From assembly GCA_963975245.1 (NCBI GenBank), contig CAXBFJ010000004.1, positions 62,001 through 126,000 of the forward strand: DNA of 64,000 nucleotides. Direction: 5' to 3'. Source of the DNA: Panacagrimonas sp963975245 (GTDB lineage Bacteria > Pseudomonadota > Gammaproteobacteria > Nevskiales > Nevskiaceae). Position numbers and translations under genes: made by a program. Numbering within the stretch: the first letter of the stretch is position 1; each line of letters starts with the position of its first letter. A model generated the notes under the pieces. It saw only the letters and a list, made by a program, of their open reading frames with translations. It searched no databases and was not told the origin of the DNA. This document shows, one piece after another, positions 55,029 to 63,963 of the stretch.

Positions 55029-56993
55029 CTATCGGGCAAACGCAGCCAGGGCTTTGACGTAGTTGCTCTGATAGACGATGGAGGGCTCGGTCACGGTGTA
55101 GGAAGCATCCGGCCAGGGCGTATTCCAGTCTCGATAGGCCTTCTGCGGCGGCTGGTTCACGGGCGGCTGAATGTCCTGGGGTACGCCATCGGATTGTGCA
55201 TTGGCGTTGGGCCCGCCCACGAAGTAGCCCGGCGCTGGCCCGCATTCTGAAAGACGCGCGTTGGAGAATCGCGTGCCATGCGCATACCACTGATGAAAGA
55301 TCTCGTTGGCGGAGTAGGTTGCCCCTTGGCCATACATATTGCTCAGGTAAACGATGCCGAATGGATTGACGCCGTGAAAGTAATGGACGGTGTCGAGGGC
55401 GCGGCCCTTGTATTGAGCAGCTTCGGCTTCATCGACGCCGTAGACCAGCATGTCGATGTTGGTATTGGCGTAGCTCGCGCGCACCGAGTTGCTACCCCAG
55501 TGGTACTGCTCGCCGCGCAATGGATTGCGATACAGATCGTCTGCGCCATCACCGTAGATGTCGGAGTTCGACCGGGCGTCTTCAAGCTTGTCCGCGAGAA
55601 TCGTTTCTCGCAGCGCCTTGTCTGCGTTCGGCAACTGGGTGTAGTACAGCAATGCCTCGCCCATCTGCGGGTTATACGTTGACCAGCCCTGCAGCTTGTA
55701 CGGCCAGAGATCCCGATAGTGCTTTTTGAGATAGTCGTGATAGCGGTCCTCTCCGGAAACGGCGAAAAGATAAATTGCGGCCATGGCGGCGAATCCATCT
55801 TGCGTGTCAGCGTCGCGATCCGCGTCGCCGGAGAGCACCTCCCCACTGTCGCAGTCTTCCTGTTTTTCTGGCGCCGCCAGATAGGCGGTAAATGCCTTGG
55901 CAGCTCGTTGGGACAAGTCTGCCGCGTCATCTTTCAATGCGGGGAATTCGCTGAAAACATGCGCGGCGTGGCCGTACATTGCGGCGGCCGCGATGGTCGA
56001 GGAGGTGCAGGCGCCGACGTAATAGCGGGGAAGTTTGTCAGAGCTGGGAGGTGAAGCGGTCTTGTGCTCCAGCACCCCCACCTTGAGCAGCACCGACCCA
56101 TCATGGTTCTGCATTTTTCGCAGCCAGTTCATTTCCCATCGCACTTCATCGAGCAGATCCGGAATGCCGTTGCCGGACTCGGGAATGTTGAAGTCGTCGG
56201 TGAATACATTCGAATGGTTCTGATAGGCCATCAACAGCTGATGAACCGCCTGACTGGCAAAAGTGACGTACTTATTGGTATCGCCAGCATCGAACCAGCC
56301 GCCGCTGAGATCGCGTTCGCTGGCCGGATCATCCTTGAAACGGACATCTCGGGCCTGCATGTCCTGACCCTTGCGCAGATAAGCCGCTTCGTCGGTCCAG
56401 CAGGCCTGGGCATGCGGCGCCTGCTTGGCAAACCCACACCGCTGATAGAAATACATGCGCACCGCGGCTTTTAGGGCCTCGCTATAAACATCAGCGCCAA
56501 TGGGGAAAACAGCGGACCGGCGATTATTGTCGCGGTCATGAACGTAGTATTCGCCGGGCGTGGTGACTTCGGAAAAATCGAACCACCAGCCCACATCGCC
56601 GGAAGAGGCCTGTACTGCGCCGCCATTCCAAGCTGCGGGCGGGGCCGACAGGATCACCTCATCGTCACTCACGCGGCGCAGTTCAATGAGTTGCCCGGAA
56701 TCAAACGCCTGGCCGACATCAAAACCGACCCGCGCACTGCGAATCACCGCAAGCTTGTGATCCTGGGGCCGGTAACCAAACTGATCAACCAGAATCCGCA
56801 GGTCCAGCCGGGGCTCTGCCGGGCCACGCTGGATGGGGCCCGCCTCGCCCGCCGGACCGGCCGCAAGCGAGCTGGAAGGCAGGACAATTTTTCTAAGCGC
56901 GGTGTCCGCACCCAGAATCCACACCAGCGCTGCAAGGCCAGCGATAAAAAAAACGGAAACAAGCAGCGCAACCGGACGGCTCAAGGCAGGCAC
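55029..56993 (-). CDS. Glycoside hydrolase family 9 protein (endoglucanase-type)
   Basis: 654 residues. An N-terminal hydrophobic helix (about 8-28) acts as signal or membrane anchor, then a linker and an Ig-like CelD N-terminal domain (about 65-170). The (alpha/alpha)6 GH9 domain carries the catalytic aspartates in GGWFDAGDTNKYV (near 228) and the general-acid Glu near the end in YTVTEPSIVYQSNYV. Expected substrates are beta-1,4-glucans or related chains. There is no carbohydrate-binding module or dockerin. It is divergent from mdh and about 205 bases upstream of the monooxygenase gene. Confidence 0.9.
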   Translation of the reverse strand: MPALSRPVALLVSVFFIAGLAALVWILGADTALRKIVLPSSSLAAGPAGEAGPIQRGPAEPRLDLRILVDQFGYRPQDHKLAVIRSARVGFDVGQAFDSGQLIELRRVSDDEVILSAPPAAWNGGAVQASSGDVGWWFDFSEVTTPGEYYVHDRDNNRRSAVFPIGADVYSEALKAAVRMYFYQRCGFAKQAPHAQACWTDEAAYLRKGQDMQARDVRFKDDPASERDLSGGWFDAGDTNKYVTFASQAVHQLLMAYQNHSNVFTDDFNIPESGNGIPDLLDEVRWEMNWLRKMQNHDGSVLLKVGVLEHKTASPPSSDKLPRYYVGACTSSTIAAAAMYGHAAHVFSEFPALKDDAADLSQRAAKAFTAYLAAPEKQEDCDSGEVLSGDADRDADTQDGFAAMAAIYLFAVSGEDRYHDYLKKHYRDLWPYKLQGWSTYNPQMGEALLYYTQLPNADKALRETILADKLEDARSNSDIYGDGADDLYRNPLRGEQYHWGSNSVRASYANTNIDMLVYGVDEAEAAQYKGRALDTVHYFHGVNPFGIVYLSNMYGQGATYSANEIFHQWYAHGTRFSNARLSECGPAPGYFVGGPNANAQSDGVPQDIQPPVNQPPQKAYRDWNTPWPDASYTVTEPSIVYQSNYVKALAAFAR

Positions 56994-57184
56994 TCCAATG
57001 AGGCTTGAAATGGACTGGCAGCATAGCCCAGCAGCGGCGCAGAACCGCCGCTTGAGGAGCGAGGAGCCAGAAGCGGCTAAAATGCCGGCCCCGATCGCCC
57101 CGCGATCCTGGTATCAGCCCCTGATATCGCCCTGACTGACCCCAAAATTCAGTTTCTATCACGTCACCCTGGAGCCTTTTAAGT

Positions 57185-58168
57185 ATGAAAAAGCCCGTCA
57201 AGGTCGCCATTACCGGCGGCGCCGGCCAGATCGCCTATTCGCTCATTTTCCGCGTTGCCAGCGGTTCCATGCTGGGCCCCGACCAGCCGGTCATCCTGCA
57301 ACTTCTCGAAGTGCCGGTGCCGGAAGTCATGGAGAAGCTCAAGGGCACAGCCATGGAAATCGACGACTGCGCATTTCCGCTGGTCGCTGGCGTTGAGCTG
57401 CACTCGGACCCAATGGAAGGGTTTGATGGCACCGATTACGCATTGCTGGTCGGCGCTCGTCCGCGCGGCCCCGGCATGGAACGCAAAGACCTGCTGACCG
57501 CCAACGGCGGCATCTTTGGCCCTCAGGGTCAGGCGCTGTCAGAAAAAGCCTCACGCGATGTGCGCGTCCTGGTGGTGGGCAATCCTGCAAACACCAATGC
57601 GCTGATCGCCGCCACCGCGGCCAAGAAGCTTGATCCGCGTCAGATTCACGCCATGCTGCGCCTCGACCACAACCGCGCGGTCAGCCAGCTCGCCACCAAG
57701 ACCGGCCAGAGCGGCAACGACATCGAGAAGATGGTCGTGTGGGGCAACCACAGCTCTACCCAGTATCCCGACATCAGTCACTGCACTGTTGGCGGCAAGC
57801 CGGCCAAGTCACTGGTTGACCAGAACTGGATCGAAAGCGACTTCATTCCCACCGTGCAGCAGCGCGGCGCAGCCATCATCAAGGCACGCGGCCTGTCCTC
57901 AGCCGCATCTGCAGCCAGCGCTGCGGTTGATCACATGCGCAACTGGGCACTGGGCTCAGACGGCAAGTGGGTCAGCATGGGCGTCCCGTCTGACGGCAGC
58001 TACGGCATCGAGCCAGGCATCGTTTACGGCTACCCCTGCGTGTGCAAGAACGGCGACTATGAAATCGTCAAAGACCTGCCGGTCGACGACTTCTCACGCA
58101 GCCGCATGGACGCCACCGAGAAAGAACTGCGTGAAGAACGCGCAGCGGTGGAAGACTTGCTGAAGTAA
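57185..58168 (+). CDS. mdh: Malate dehydrogenase
   Basis: NAD-dependent TCA-cycle enzyme, 327 residues, of the cytosolic-like type. GGAGQIAYSLIFRVASG (near 11) is the NAD-binding loop; the substrate-binding arginines lie in GARPRGPGMERKDLL (near 91), and the catalytic His in VWGNHSSTQYPD (near 186) with Asp in LDHNRAV. CTGGAG precedes the ATG. A strong terminator follows. Confidence 0.97.
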   Translation: MKKPVKVAITGGAGQIAYSLIFRVASGSMLGPDQPVILQLLEVPVPEVMEKLKGTAMEIDDCAFPLVAGVELHSDPMEGFDGTDYALLVGARPRGPGMERKDLLTANGGIFGPQGQALSEKASRDVRVLVVGNPANTNALIAATAAKKLDPRQIHAMLRLDHNRAVSQLATKTGQSGNDIEKMVVWGNHSSTQYPDISHCTVGGKPAKSLVDQNWIESDFIPTVQQRGAAIIKARGLSSAASAASAAVDHMRNWALGSDGKWVSMGVPSDGSYGIEPGIVYGYPCVCKNGDYEIVKDLPVDDFSRSRMDATEKELREERAAVEDLLK

Positions 58169-58190
58169 GGTGCACCACCCGCTACACACG

Positions 58191-58221
58191 AGCCCCCGCC
58201 GAAATTCGGCGGGGGCTTTTT
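58191..58221 (+). terminator. Terminator of mdh
   Basis: AGCCCCCGCCGA (58191-58202) pairs with TCGGCGGGGGCT (58206-58217) and is followed by five T. Confidence 0.93.
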
Positions 58222-58312
58222 CTTGGACTTAAAATTCAGTTTGCCGCGACCCAACTACTTTTACGGCAGCGGACGAAGCACTGGCGCGCAGAACGACAAG
58301 GGGTTCAATAGA

Positions 58313-59407
58313 ATGCGCCCCTTGTTCAGGTGGCTACGTGAGTATGCGGCCCCTCTGATCCAGCTTGGCCAATCAGGAACAGTATTGAAAGCTTCAGTTA
58401 CCAAGGGCACGCAGGCACGTCGCGATGAGCTCGCGCGACCGTACCGGGTGCGCTATGCAAACGAGCCGCCGACGCCGAGCGATCGTCTGCTGGCCTGTGT
58501 CGCTCACGGCCCCTGTGTCGATATTGCTGAGGCTTTGAAGGGTAATCCGCGCATGATCCGCGTCGATCTGCCTCTGCTCGCCGGTCCAAAATTTGAAATC
58601 TGGGAGAGCACTTCTCCGGTTCAGACAGGCTTCCATCAGGACATTGCGTTCGCACATAACGAACGTGTTCTGCTGGGACAGGTTCGGCTATCCGCCGCCG
58701 CTCTGCGGGATACCGAGAACAGCGTTTTCAACACTTACGCGCTGATTGACGAACTTCTGAAAAAAACTCAGTTCCCCCACTGGCTGCGTGTGTGGAATTA
58801 CCTGGGAGACCTGCACAAAGGCAGCGGAGATCAGGAGCGTTATCGCCAGTTCGTGGCCGGTCGCTACAAGGCTTTGTCGCTCCAGAACAACTTCGAGCAT
58901 CACTTGCCTGCTGCTACAGCCATCGGCACCGCTGGCGATGAGCTGCTGATCTATTTCCTGGCTGGCAGATCTGCCGGCTGGCAGATAGAGAATCCGCGCC
59001 AGGTCAGTGCGTTCAGGTATCCGCGGCAATACGGCCCGCGCAGCCCGAGTTTCTCGCGTGCCATGCTGATACCTTGGCAAGATGGCGCCGAGTTAATGGT
59101 ATCCGGCACCGCGAGTGTCGTCGGTCACGAGACCCTGCACCCGGGGAACCCTGCAGCGCAATTGAGCGAATCGATGACCAACATGCAGGTGATCCTGCGA
59201 GGCGCTGCTGAGAAAATCAATCTGCGCGAACAAGACTGGATTCCACAGATCGGCAAGCTCTACGTGCGTAGCAGTGCCGACGCGGATGCCGCAATGAGCG
59301 ATCTGTCTCAACTCGTCTCTCCTTCAAAGCTTGTTGTCATGCAGGGCGATATCTGCCGTAGTGACTTGAGCCTGGAATTTGAGGCCACACTGACCGCTTC
59401 ATGTTGA
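58313..59407 (+). CDS. xanB2: XanB2/FkbO/Hyg5-type chorismatase
   Basis: Hydrolyses chorismate to hydroxybenzoate(s) and pyruvate; in Xanthomonas the enzyme supplies 3-hydroxybenzoate for xanthomonadin and 4-hydroxybenzoate for ubiquinone. 364 residues from the ATG at 58313; an in-frame TTG at 58223 overlaps the mdh terminator and is rejected. The family signatures are FPHWLRVWNYLGDLHKGSGD (near 178), LPAATAIGT (near 215), and ENPRQVSAFRYPRQYGPRSP (near 243). No pigment (aryl polyene) genes are adjacent. Which product it makes cannot be told. Confidence 0.85.
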   Translation: MRPLFRWLREYAAPLIQLGQSGTVLKASVTKGTQARRDELARPYRVRYANEPPTPSDRLLACVAHGPCVDIAEALKGNPRMIRVDLPLLAGPKFEIWESTSPVQTGFHQDIAFAHNERVLLGQVRLSAAALRDTENSVFNTYALIDELLKKTQFPHWLRVWNYLGDLHKGSGDQERYRQFVAGRYKALSLQNNFEHHLPAATAIGTAGDELLIYFLAGRSAGWQIENPRQVSAFRYPRQYGPRSPSFSRAMLIPWQDGAELMVSGTASVVGHETLHPGNPAAQLSESMTNMQVILRGAAEKINLREQDWIPQIGKLYVRSSADADAAMSDLSQLVSPSKLVVMQGDICRSDLSLEFEATLTASC

Positions 59408-59599
59408 TCGCGCTGATTAGCGACTGAATCAGAGCCCCATTGACACTGATTCTGGCGAAGTAAATTACGCACGGCCGTTCCTGATCGCGGCTGCTCTTCT
59501 GCGCTTTGGCCGTCATTAGATTTGAGGCGACCAATCTTGTTGCTCAACGACACTGGCTTGGCGTTGGTGCAGAATCGCCCCATTCCTGAACGAGATGCG

Positions 59600-60586
59600 A
59601 TGCCGGTACGTGAATCAATCCGCATGTCACTAGCAATCAACTGGAGCACCCGCCTGCAAGCGGTAAGCGTCCCGCTACCCGGCTTGTCTCCATATACCAG
59701 CGCGCGTCGGCTCAGCGTGGAAGGACGGTTCGATCAAACACTGATGTGCGACTTCCTCACTGCTCGCCATCCGCATATATCGATTGATATCTGGGAGCGT
59801 GCAGCAACAGAAGGACGCCTGACGATAGATGGTCAGTTGGTTCGCGATCTGAAGCGAAACGTGCGGGCCGGGAATGTCATTTCTCACGTGGTCAAGAATG
59901 TCGTGGAACCTGCCGTTTCAACTGACATGCGCCTTCTGCATGAGGATGATCGATACATCGCCATCGACAAACCCGCGCCACTGCCCGTTCATCCCAGCGG
60001 GCGCTACAACAGACATACAGTGGTTTCATTTCTGAAGGCGATGTATCCGGATCTTGCGTTCAAGCCCGTGCATCGGCTGGACGCGGACACCACGGGCGTA
60101 TTGCTGCTGGCCCGAACCAAAGAATCGGCTAACACCGCCGGACAATATTTTCGGAACAAACATTTCAGCAAGATTTACCTTGCGCGTGTGCACGGTCGCT
60201 GGGCTGGTGGTTCCAGATTGATCGAGCAGGCCATCGGCAAGTCGCCTGTCGCCAAGGGCGCCAGAGCACTCGAATCATCCAATGGCCTGCCTTCCGAGAC
60301 TGCCGTGGAGTTACTCCAGTACTTCGAGGAGGACAACAGCAGTTTGCTCAAAGTCATGCCAACGACCGGTCGCACCAATCAGATTCGGCTGCACCTGGCG
60401 TCCTGCGGTCACGCCATCATGGGTGATCATGCCTACGGACAGCCTTCAGATGCCTCCGATTCCAACCGCCCGTTCACATCGGGTTTCTTGTGCCTGCACG
60501 CGCACAAACTGATCTTGTCTGCACGTAATGATGATCCAGGCCTGGACCTCGAATCACCGTTGCCAGACTGGGCCCTTATTGCCTGA
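59600..60586 (+). CDS. RluA-family pseudouridine synthase
   Basis: Isomerises uridine to pseudouridine in rRNA or tRNA. The catalytic Asp lies in HRLDADTTGVLLLA (about residue 161), and the late LKVMPTTGRTNQIRLHLASCGHAIMGD-type block is typical. An S4-like N-terminal region (TIDGQLVRDLKRNVRAGNVI) precedes it. The ATG at 59600 gives 328 residues; upstream TTG (59522) and a downstream ATG (59624) are alternatives. The exact RluA/RluD/RluC target cannot be assigned. Confidence 0.87.
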   Translation: MPVRESIRMSLAINWSTRLQAVSVPLPGLSPYTSARRLSVEGRFDQTLMCDFLTARHPHISIDIWERAATEGRLTIDGQLVRDLKRNVRAGNVISHVVKNVVEPAVSTDMRLLHEDDRYIAIDKPAPLPVHPSGRYNRHTVVSFLKAMYPDLAFKPVHRLDADTTGVLLLARTKESANTAGQYFRNKHFSKIYLARVHGRWAGGSRLIEQAIGKSPVAKGARALESSNGLPSETAVELLQYFEEDNSSLLKVMPTTGRTNQIRLHLASCGHAIMGDHAYGQPSDASDSNRPFTSGFLCLHAHKLILSARNDDPGLDLESPLPDWALIA

Positions 60587-60608
60587 GTCAGCAAGAACCG
60601 GACGCGGT

Positions 60609-61262
60609 TCAAGCGCGGCCATAAACACTGGCGAATGAAACTCTTGGGTCGCCCGGCTGCCACGCTTTGACTTTGGGCATGACGGCCTTGAATGCATCGG
60701 ACTGCAGCAGAGGAGATAACCAGGCCTCAATCAGAGGCTCCGCCCCAGCGAAGTTTTCTGGATTCACGTTCCTGAATTGACGCACGAAAGGGAACACCGC
60801 GATGTCGGCGGCTGAGATGACTTTTCCACATAAATAGGCGTGCTTTCCGAGGCGGTTTCGCAGCGGCGTCAGTGCCTGTCTGGCAAGTTGCCATTGCTCG
60901 TCTGCGTCCACGTCATCGTAACGTCCGGAATATTTGTAACGATCAAGGTGATGCTTAAAAGGGCCGTCGTTATTCTCGATGAGTTCATCAAGCTCTGCAG
61001 GATCACAATTAGACAGCCAGCCCAGACCATCATCCTGGCCTAGGGCCCATTTCAGAATGTCCCCGCTTTCTTCCAGAACCTTGCCGTCTTCCAGTTGCAG
61101 AACAGGAACCGTTCCCTTGGGTGAAAGTGAGAGCATGGCCACCGGCTTGTCTCCAAGCGACACCTCTCGCAATTCGCAGTCAATACCCGCAGCCCAAAGC
61201 GCCATGCGCGCTCTCATCGCATAAGGGCAGCGCCGAAAACTGTAGAGAAGCTTCGCGCGCAT
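60609..61262 (-). CDS. Glutathione S-transferase-like protein
   Basis: 217 residues. The N-terminal thioredoxin-fold domain contains SFRRCPYAMRAR (Cys near residue 12, glutaredoxin-like CPYA) and the cis-Pro site GTVPVLQL; the C-terminal helical domain follows (about 90-210). This combination is seen in omega/Cys-type GSTs. It starts three bases after the trhO stop, so the two are co-transcribed and translationally coupled. Substrate unknown. Confidence 0.88.
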   Translation of the reverse strand: MRAKLLYSFRRCPYAMRARMALWAAGIDCELREVSLGDKPVAMLSLSPKGTVPVLQLEDGKVLEESGDILKWALGQDDGLGWLSNCDPAELDELIENNDGPFKHHLDRYKYSGRYDDVDADEQWQLARQALTPLRNRLGKHAYLCGKVISAADIAVFPFVRQFRNVNPENFAGAEPLIEAWLSPLLQSDAFKAVMPKVKAWQPGDPRVSFASVYGRA

Positions 61263-61265
61263 GGC

Positions 61266-62201
61266 TCAGGATTTCTTGCGAAGGCGGCTCTCGGCGTTCT
61301 TGCCCATGTGCTCTACGCCACGTTCCTGCGCAAGTTGCAGTTGCTTGATCCGCTCGCGCAAGCCGTCACGGCGATGTTCGCTGAGCTGATCAAGGCAATA
61401 CTCGCAAGACACACCCTCTTCGTAAGCTGGATGTTGGCGCTGCTCGACCGTCAGCGGACTCTTGCAGCCGAAACACAGCCGCGCATCGCCTTCCTGCAAC
61501 CCATGCCCCACGCTGACGCGTCCATCAAACACAAAGCATTCGCCTTTCCACAGACTTTCTTCGACAGGCACGGTCTCCAGATATCGCAAGATGCCGCCCT
61601 TGAGCTGCGATACGTTCTGGTATCCCTTTTCCAGCAGGTAAGCAGACGCTTTCTCACACCGGATACCACCGGTGCAATACATCGCGATGGGCGTATCCGG
61701 ATTGGCCTCAAGCTTTTCCTCAACATATTGCGGAAACTCGCCAAAGCTGACCGTTTGTGGGTCAATCGCTTTTTCGAAATGACCAATGCGGTACTCGTAG
61801 TCATTGCGCGCATCAATCAAGATCACATCATCTCTAGCGATCAGCTCGTTCCAGGCCTCAGCGTCTACATACTGGCCCGTTCGCCTTGCTGGATTGATGG
61901 ACGGCACGCCCATCGTGACGATCTCTTTCTTCAAGCGAACGCGCATGTGACGAAAGGGACGCTGTTCCGCCGTTGATTCCTTGTACTCGAGATCCCTGAA
62001 CTCTGGTTGGTCTCTCAGGAACTGAATCAAATCGAGGATCGAAGATCGACTCCCCGCAATCGTGCCGTTGATGCCTTCGCTGGCCAATAAAAGCGTCCCG
62101 CAGAGATCGAGCGCCTCACACTGCGCTTCGAGCACTGGCTGAAACGCCCGATATCGCTCGAACGAAGCAAAGTGGTAAAGCGCAGCGACGGTGAAGTTCA
62201 T
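61266..62201 (-). CDS. trhO: tRNA uridine(34) hydroxylase TrhO (rhodanese family)
   Basis: 311 residues, of the UPF0176/YceA family that makes 5-hydroxyuridine at tRNA position 34. Rhodanese domain near 110-240 with the active Cys in MYCTGGIRCEKASAYL (near 175). A C-terminal Cys-rich extension (CFGCKS and CEYC) can bind zinc. I chose the ATG at 62201, which starts the conserved FTVAALYHF and has GAGGCGAG upstream; an earlier start adds 11 residues. It is first in an operon with the GST gene. Confidence 0.92.
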   Translation of the reverse strand: MNFTVAALYHFASFERYRAFQPVLEAQCEALDLCGTLLLASEGINGTIAGSRSSILDLIQFLRDQPEFRDLEYKESTAEQRPFRHMRVRLKKEIVTMGVPSINPARRTGQYVDAEAWNELIARDDVILIDARNDYEYRIGHFEKAIDPQTVSFGEFPQYVEEKLEANPDTPIAMYCTGGIRCEKASAYLLEKGYQNVSQLKGGILRYLETVPVEESLWKGECFVFDGRVSVGHGLQEGDARLCFGCKSPLTVEQRQHPAYEEGVSCEYCLDQLSEHRRDGLRERIKQLQLAQERGVEHMGKNAESRLRKKS

Positions 62202-62425
62202 ACTCGCCTCACTCCGCACTATGAACAGCAGCAACCAGCCCCAAGGCGTTGCGTCTTAGAAGTTGCGATAAGAGCACTGTTGTCTCGATGCATTATCAGT
62301 GTGGGCTAGAAATGGTCTCATGCCTGACCAGCTTATCGGCATGCACTACGAGTTGGTTCAGCCCGCGACGCTGACGAAGGCCTTGAGAAAATTGACCTAG
62401 GCCTAAGCCCGGCGAAACAACGGGA

Positions 62426-62449
62426 CCCAACCGAATAACTCCGGTTGGG
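62426..62449 (-). terminator. Hairpin downstream of tRNA-Arg
   Basis: CCCAACCG (62426-62433) pairs with CGGTTGGG (62442-62449). It lies 16 bases past the tRNA 3' end on the minus strand and is followed only by a weak T-rich tract, so it is a probable terminator or processing stem. Confidence 0.55.
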
Positions 62450-62464
62450 CCTGACACGCTGATT

Positions 62465-62541
62465 TGGCGCGCCTGAGACGATTCGAACGTCCGACCCCTG
62501 CCTTCGGAGGGCAGTACTCTATCCAGCTGAGCTACAGGCGC
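62465..62541 (-). tRNA. tRNA-Arg (anticodon CCG)
   Basis: A 77-base tRNA with a perfect seven-base-pair acceptor stem (GCGCCTG/CAGGCGC), D-arm with AGCTCAGCTGGATAGAG, anticodon stem CTGCC/GGCAG around the loop CTCCGAA (anticodon CCG), T-arm with GTTCGAATC, discriminator G and an encoded CCA end. Confidence 0.97.
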
Positions 62542-62544
62542 ATT

Positions 62545-63540
62545 TCACTTTGAGGGGCTTGATTCTAGCTTATTGTGTGGCTTTGCTTTCTCGTCAGCGG
62601 ATTTTTTCAGTGCCTCAGGGAACTGCGGCAGGCTCGCCCAGACGCGGCTGTCGTGAGCCGGCACCACGACCAGTTCTGGCATGCGTTTCATCAGCCGGTG
62701 CATGTGAACAATGTTCTGTCTGACCTCACTGCCGACAATATCTACCAGCAGGCGCGAGAGCATTGGTCTTTCGGCCGGTATTTCAATCCCCTCCCGCTGC
62801 CAGACCAGATCGCCCACAAAGGCGTAGCGCTTGGCGTCTTCAGTGTTGACGAAGACAATCACGCTGCCTGGGGTATGCCCCGGCGCCGGGACAATGACGA
62901 TGCTTCCGTCGTCATATAGATTCTGGCTGGTTTCAAAACCCAGGTATGGGCCGTCACGATAATTGATCGGCGTGATGGGCACCCGACCAAAGCTGCGCAT
63001 CAGGTCCATTGCGCTGTTATCACTGTTAATAAATGCGGCCTCTGCCCGCGTGGTCAAAACGCTGGGACCGACGAGATCGGGGATGCCGCTGACGTGGTCC
63101 CAGTGCGCGTGGGTCAGCAGGATCTGGCGAATCTGGCTGATCGGGAATCCGGCATCGGCCAACTGCTGTGCCACCGTACGTCCCTTGCTGTACTGGGTGG
63201 TCGCGCGCAAGATGATTGGCGAGAACTGGGCATGTTGATCGAGGTCAGTGCCAAAACCGGTATCAATCAAAATGTTGCCGCGCGGATGCAGAACCAGAAT
63301 TGCGCCGACAATAAATTCTCGTTCTTCCTTGAAGCTGCCGCCACGATAGGCCAGCGCGGCCCTCGAGTGTATGGCGCCCGTCCTGATCGCGGCGATCCTG
63401 ACGCCATCAACCGGAGCGGAATTCTCGATATCAATGGGGGCAGCGTCATGCCATGTCAGCACCGCGGGCTGGAAACTCAAGTAGAGCAACCCGCCGACAA
63501 GCAGCAGAATTGGAATAAACACCTTGAAGAAGAACTTCAC
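62545..63540 (-). CDS. Membrane-anchored metallo-beta-lactamase-fold hydrolase
   Basis: 331 residues with an N-terminal membrane helix (about 5-22) and a periplasmic MBL domain. The metal site THAHWDH lies near residue 148 (HxHxDH), with GHTPGSV near 219 and FVGDLVW near 240. This layout resembles lactonase-like MBL enzymes, but the substrate is open. The start is decided by GGAG eight bases before a GTG at 63540 (fMet-KFFFKVFIPIL); upstream TTG/GTG codons are less likely. The stop lies three bases from the 5' end of the tRNA gene. Confidence 0.88.
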   Translation of the reverse strand: MKFFFKVFIPILLLVGGLLYLSFQPAVLTWHDAAPIDIENSAPVDGVRIAAIRTGAIHSRAALAYRGGSFKEEREFIVGAILVLHPRGNILIDTGFGTDLDQHAQFSPIILRATTQYSKGRTVAQQLADAGFPISQIRQILLTHAHWDHVSGIPDLVGPSVLTTRAEAAFINSDNSAMDLMRSFGRVPITPINYRDGPYLGFETSQNLYDDGSIVIVPAPGHTPGSVIVFVNTEDAKRYAFVGDLVWQREGIEIPAERPMLSRLLVDIVGSEVRQNIVHMHRLMKRMPELVVVPAHDSRVWASLPQFPEALKKSADEKAKPHNKLESSPSK

Positions 63541-63705
63541 TGTCGGAATCTCCACATACCCTTGACGCTGCCCGGTGGACAAGCGCTGGCTTCATGATAC
63601 TCGTCAGGCGGGCCAGCCGGGCTCCAGCCAGAGCCTGAACTCTGCAAGCGCTTGAATTAAGCTTGCCTGCTACGGCCCTTTTTCCAGCAAGGAACATACA
63701 CAGCC

Positions 63706-63963
63706 ATGAAATCTAAATTGATCAGCCTGCAGAAAGTTGTGGAGCAATCCATTGAAGATGGCGCGACCACGGTTGAGCAGGTACACAGCTCCATTGCCAG
63801 CATGCCTTTTGACGTGCTGGAGCGTATTGATGCTTTGCAAAAACCCGCCAGCAAGGCGCGCGAGATTCACGATGAGACGGTAGGCAATATCTACGAGACG
63901 ATCCGTTTGTTGAATGATCGTGCGGGGGAGATCGCCCGGAAGCTTCTGGACGCACCGGAATAG
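63706..63963 (+). CDS. Small conserved helical protein of unknown function
   Basis: 85 residues, mostly helical by composition, with no signal or membrane segment and no cysteine. Similar short proteins (LQKVVEQSIEDGATTVEQVHSSIASMPFDVLE-type) occur in other gammaproteobacteria; I do not know a function. AAGGA about 11 bases upstream supports the ATG at 63706. It is divergent from the MBL-fold gene. Confidence 0.7.
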   Translation: MKSKLISLQKVVEQSIEDGATTVEQVHSSIASMPFDVLERIDALQKPASKAREIHDETVGNIYETIRLLNDRAGEIARKLLDAPE

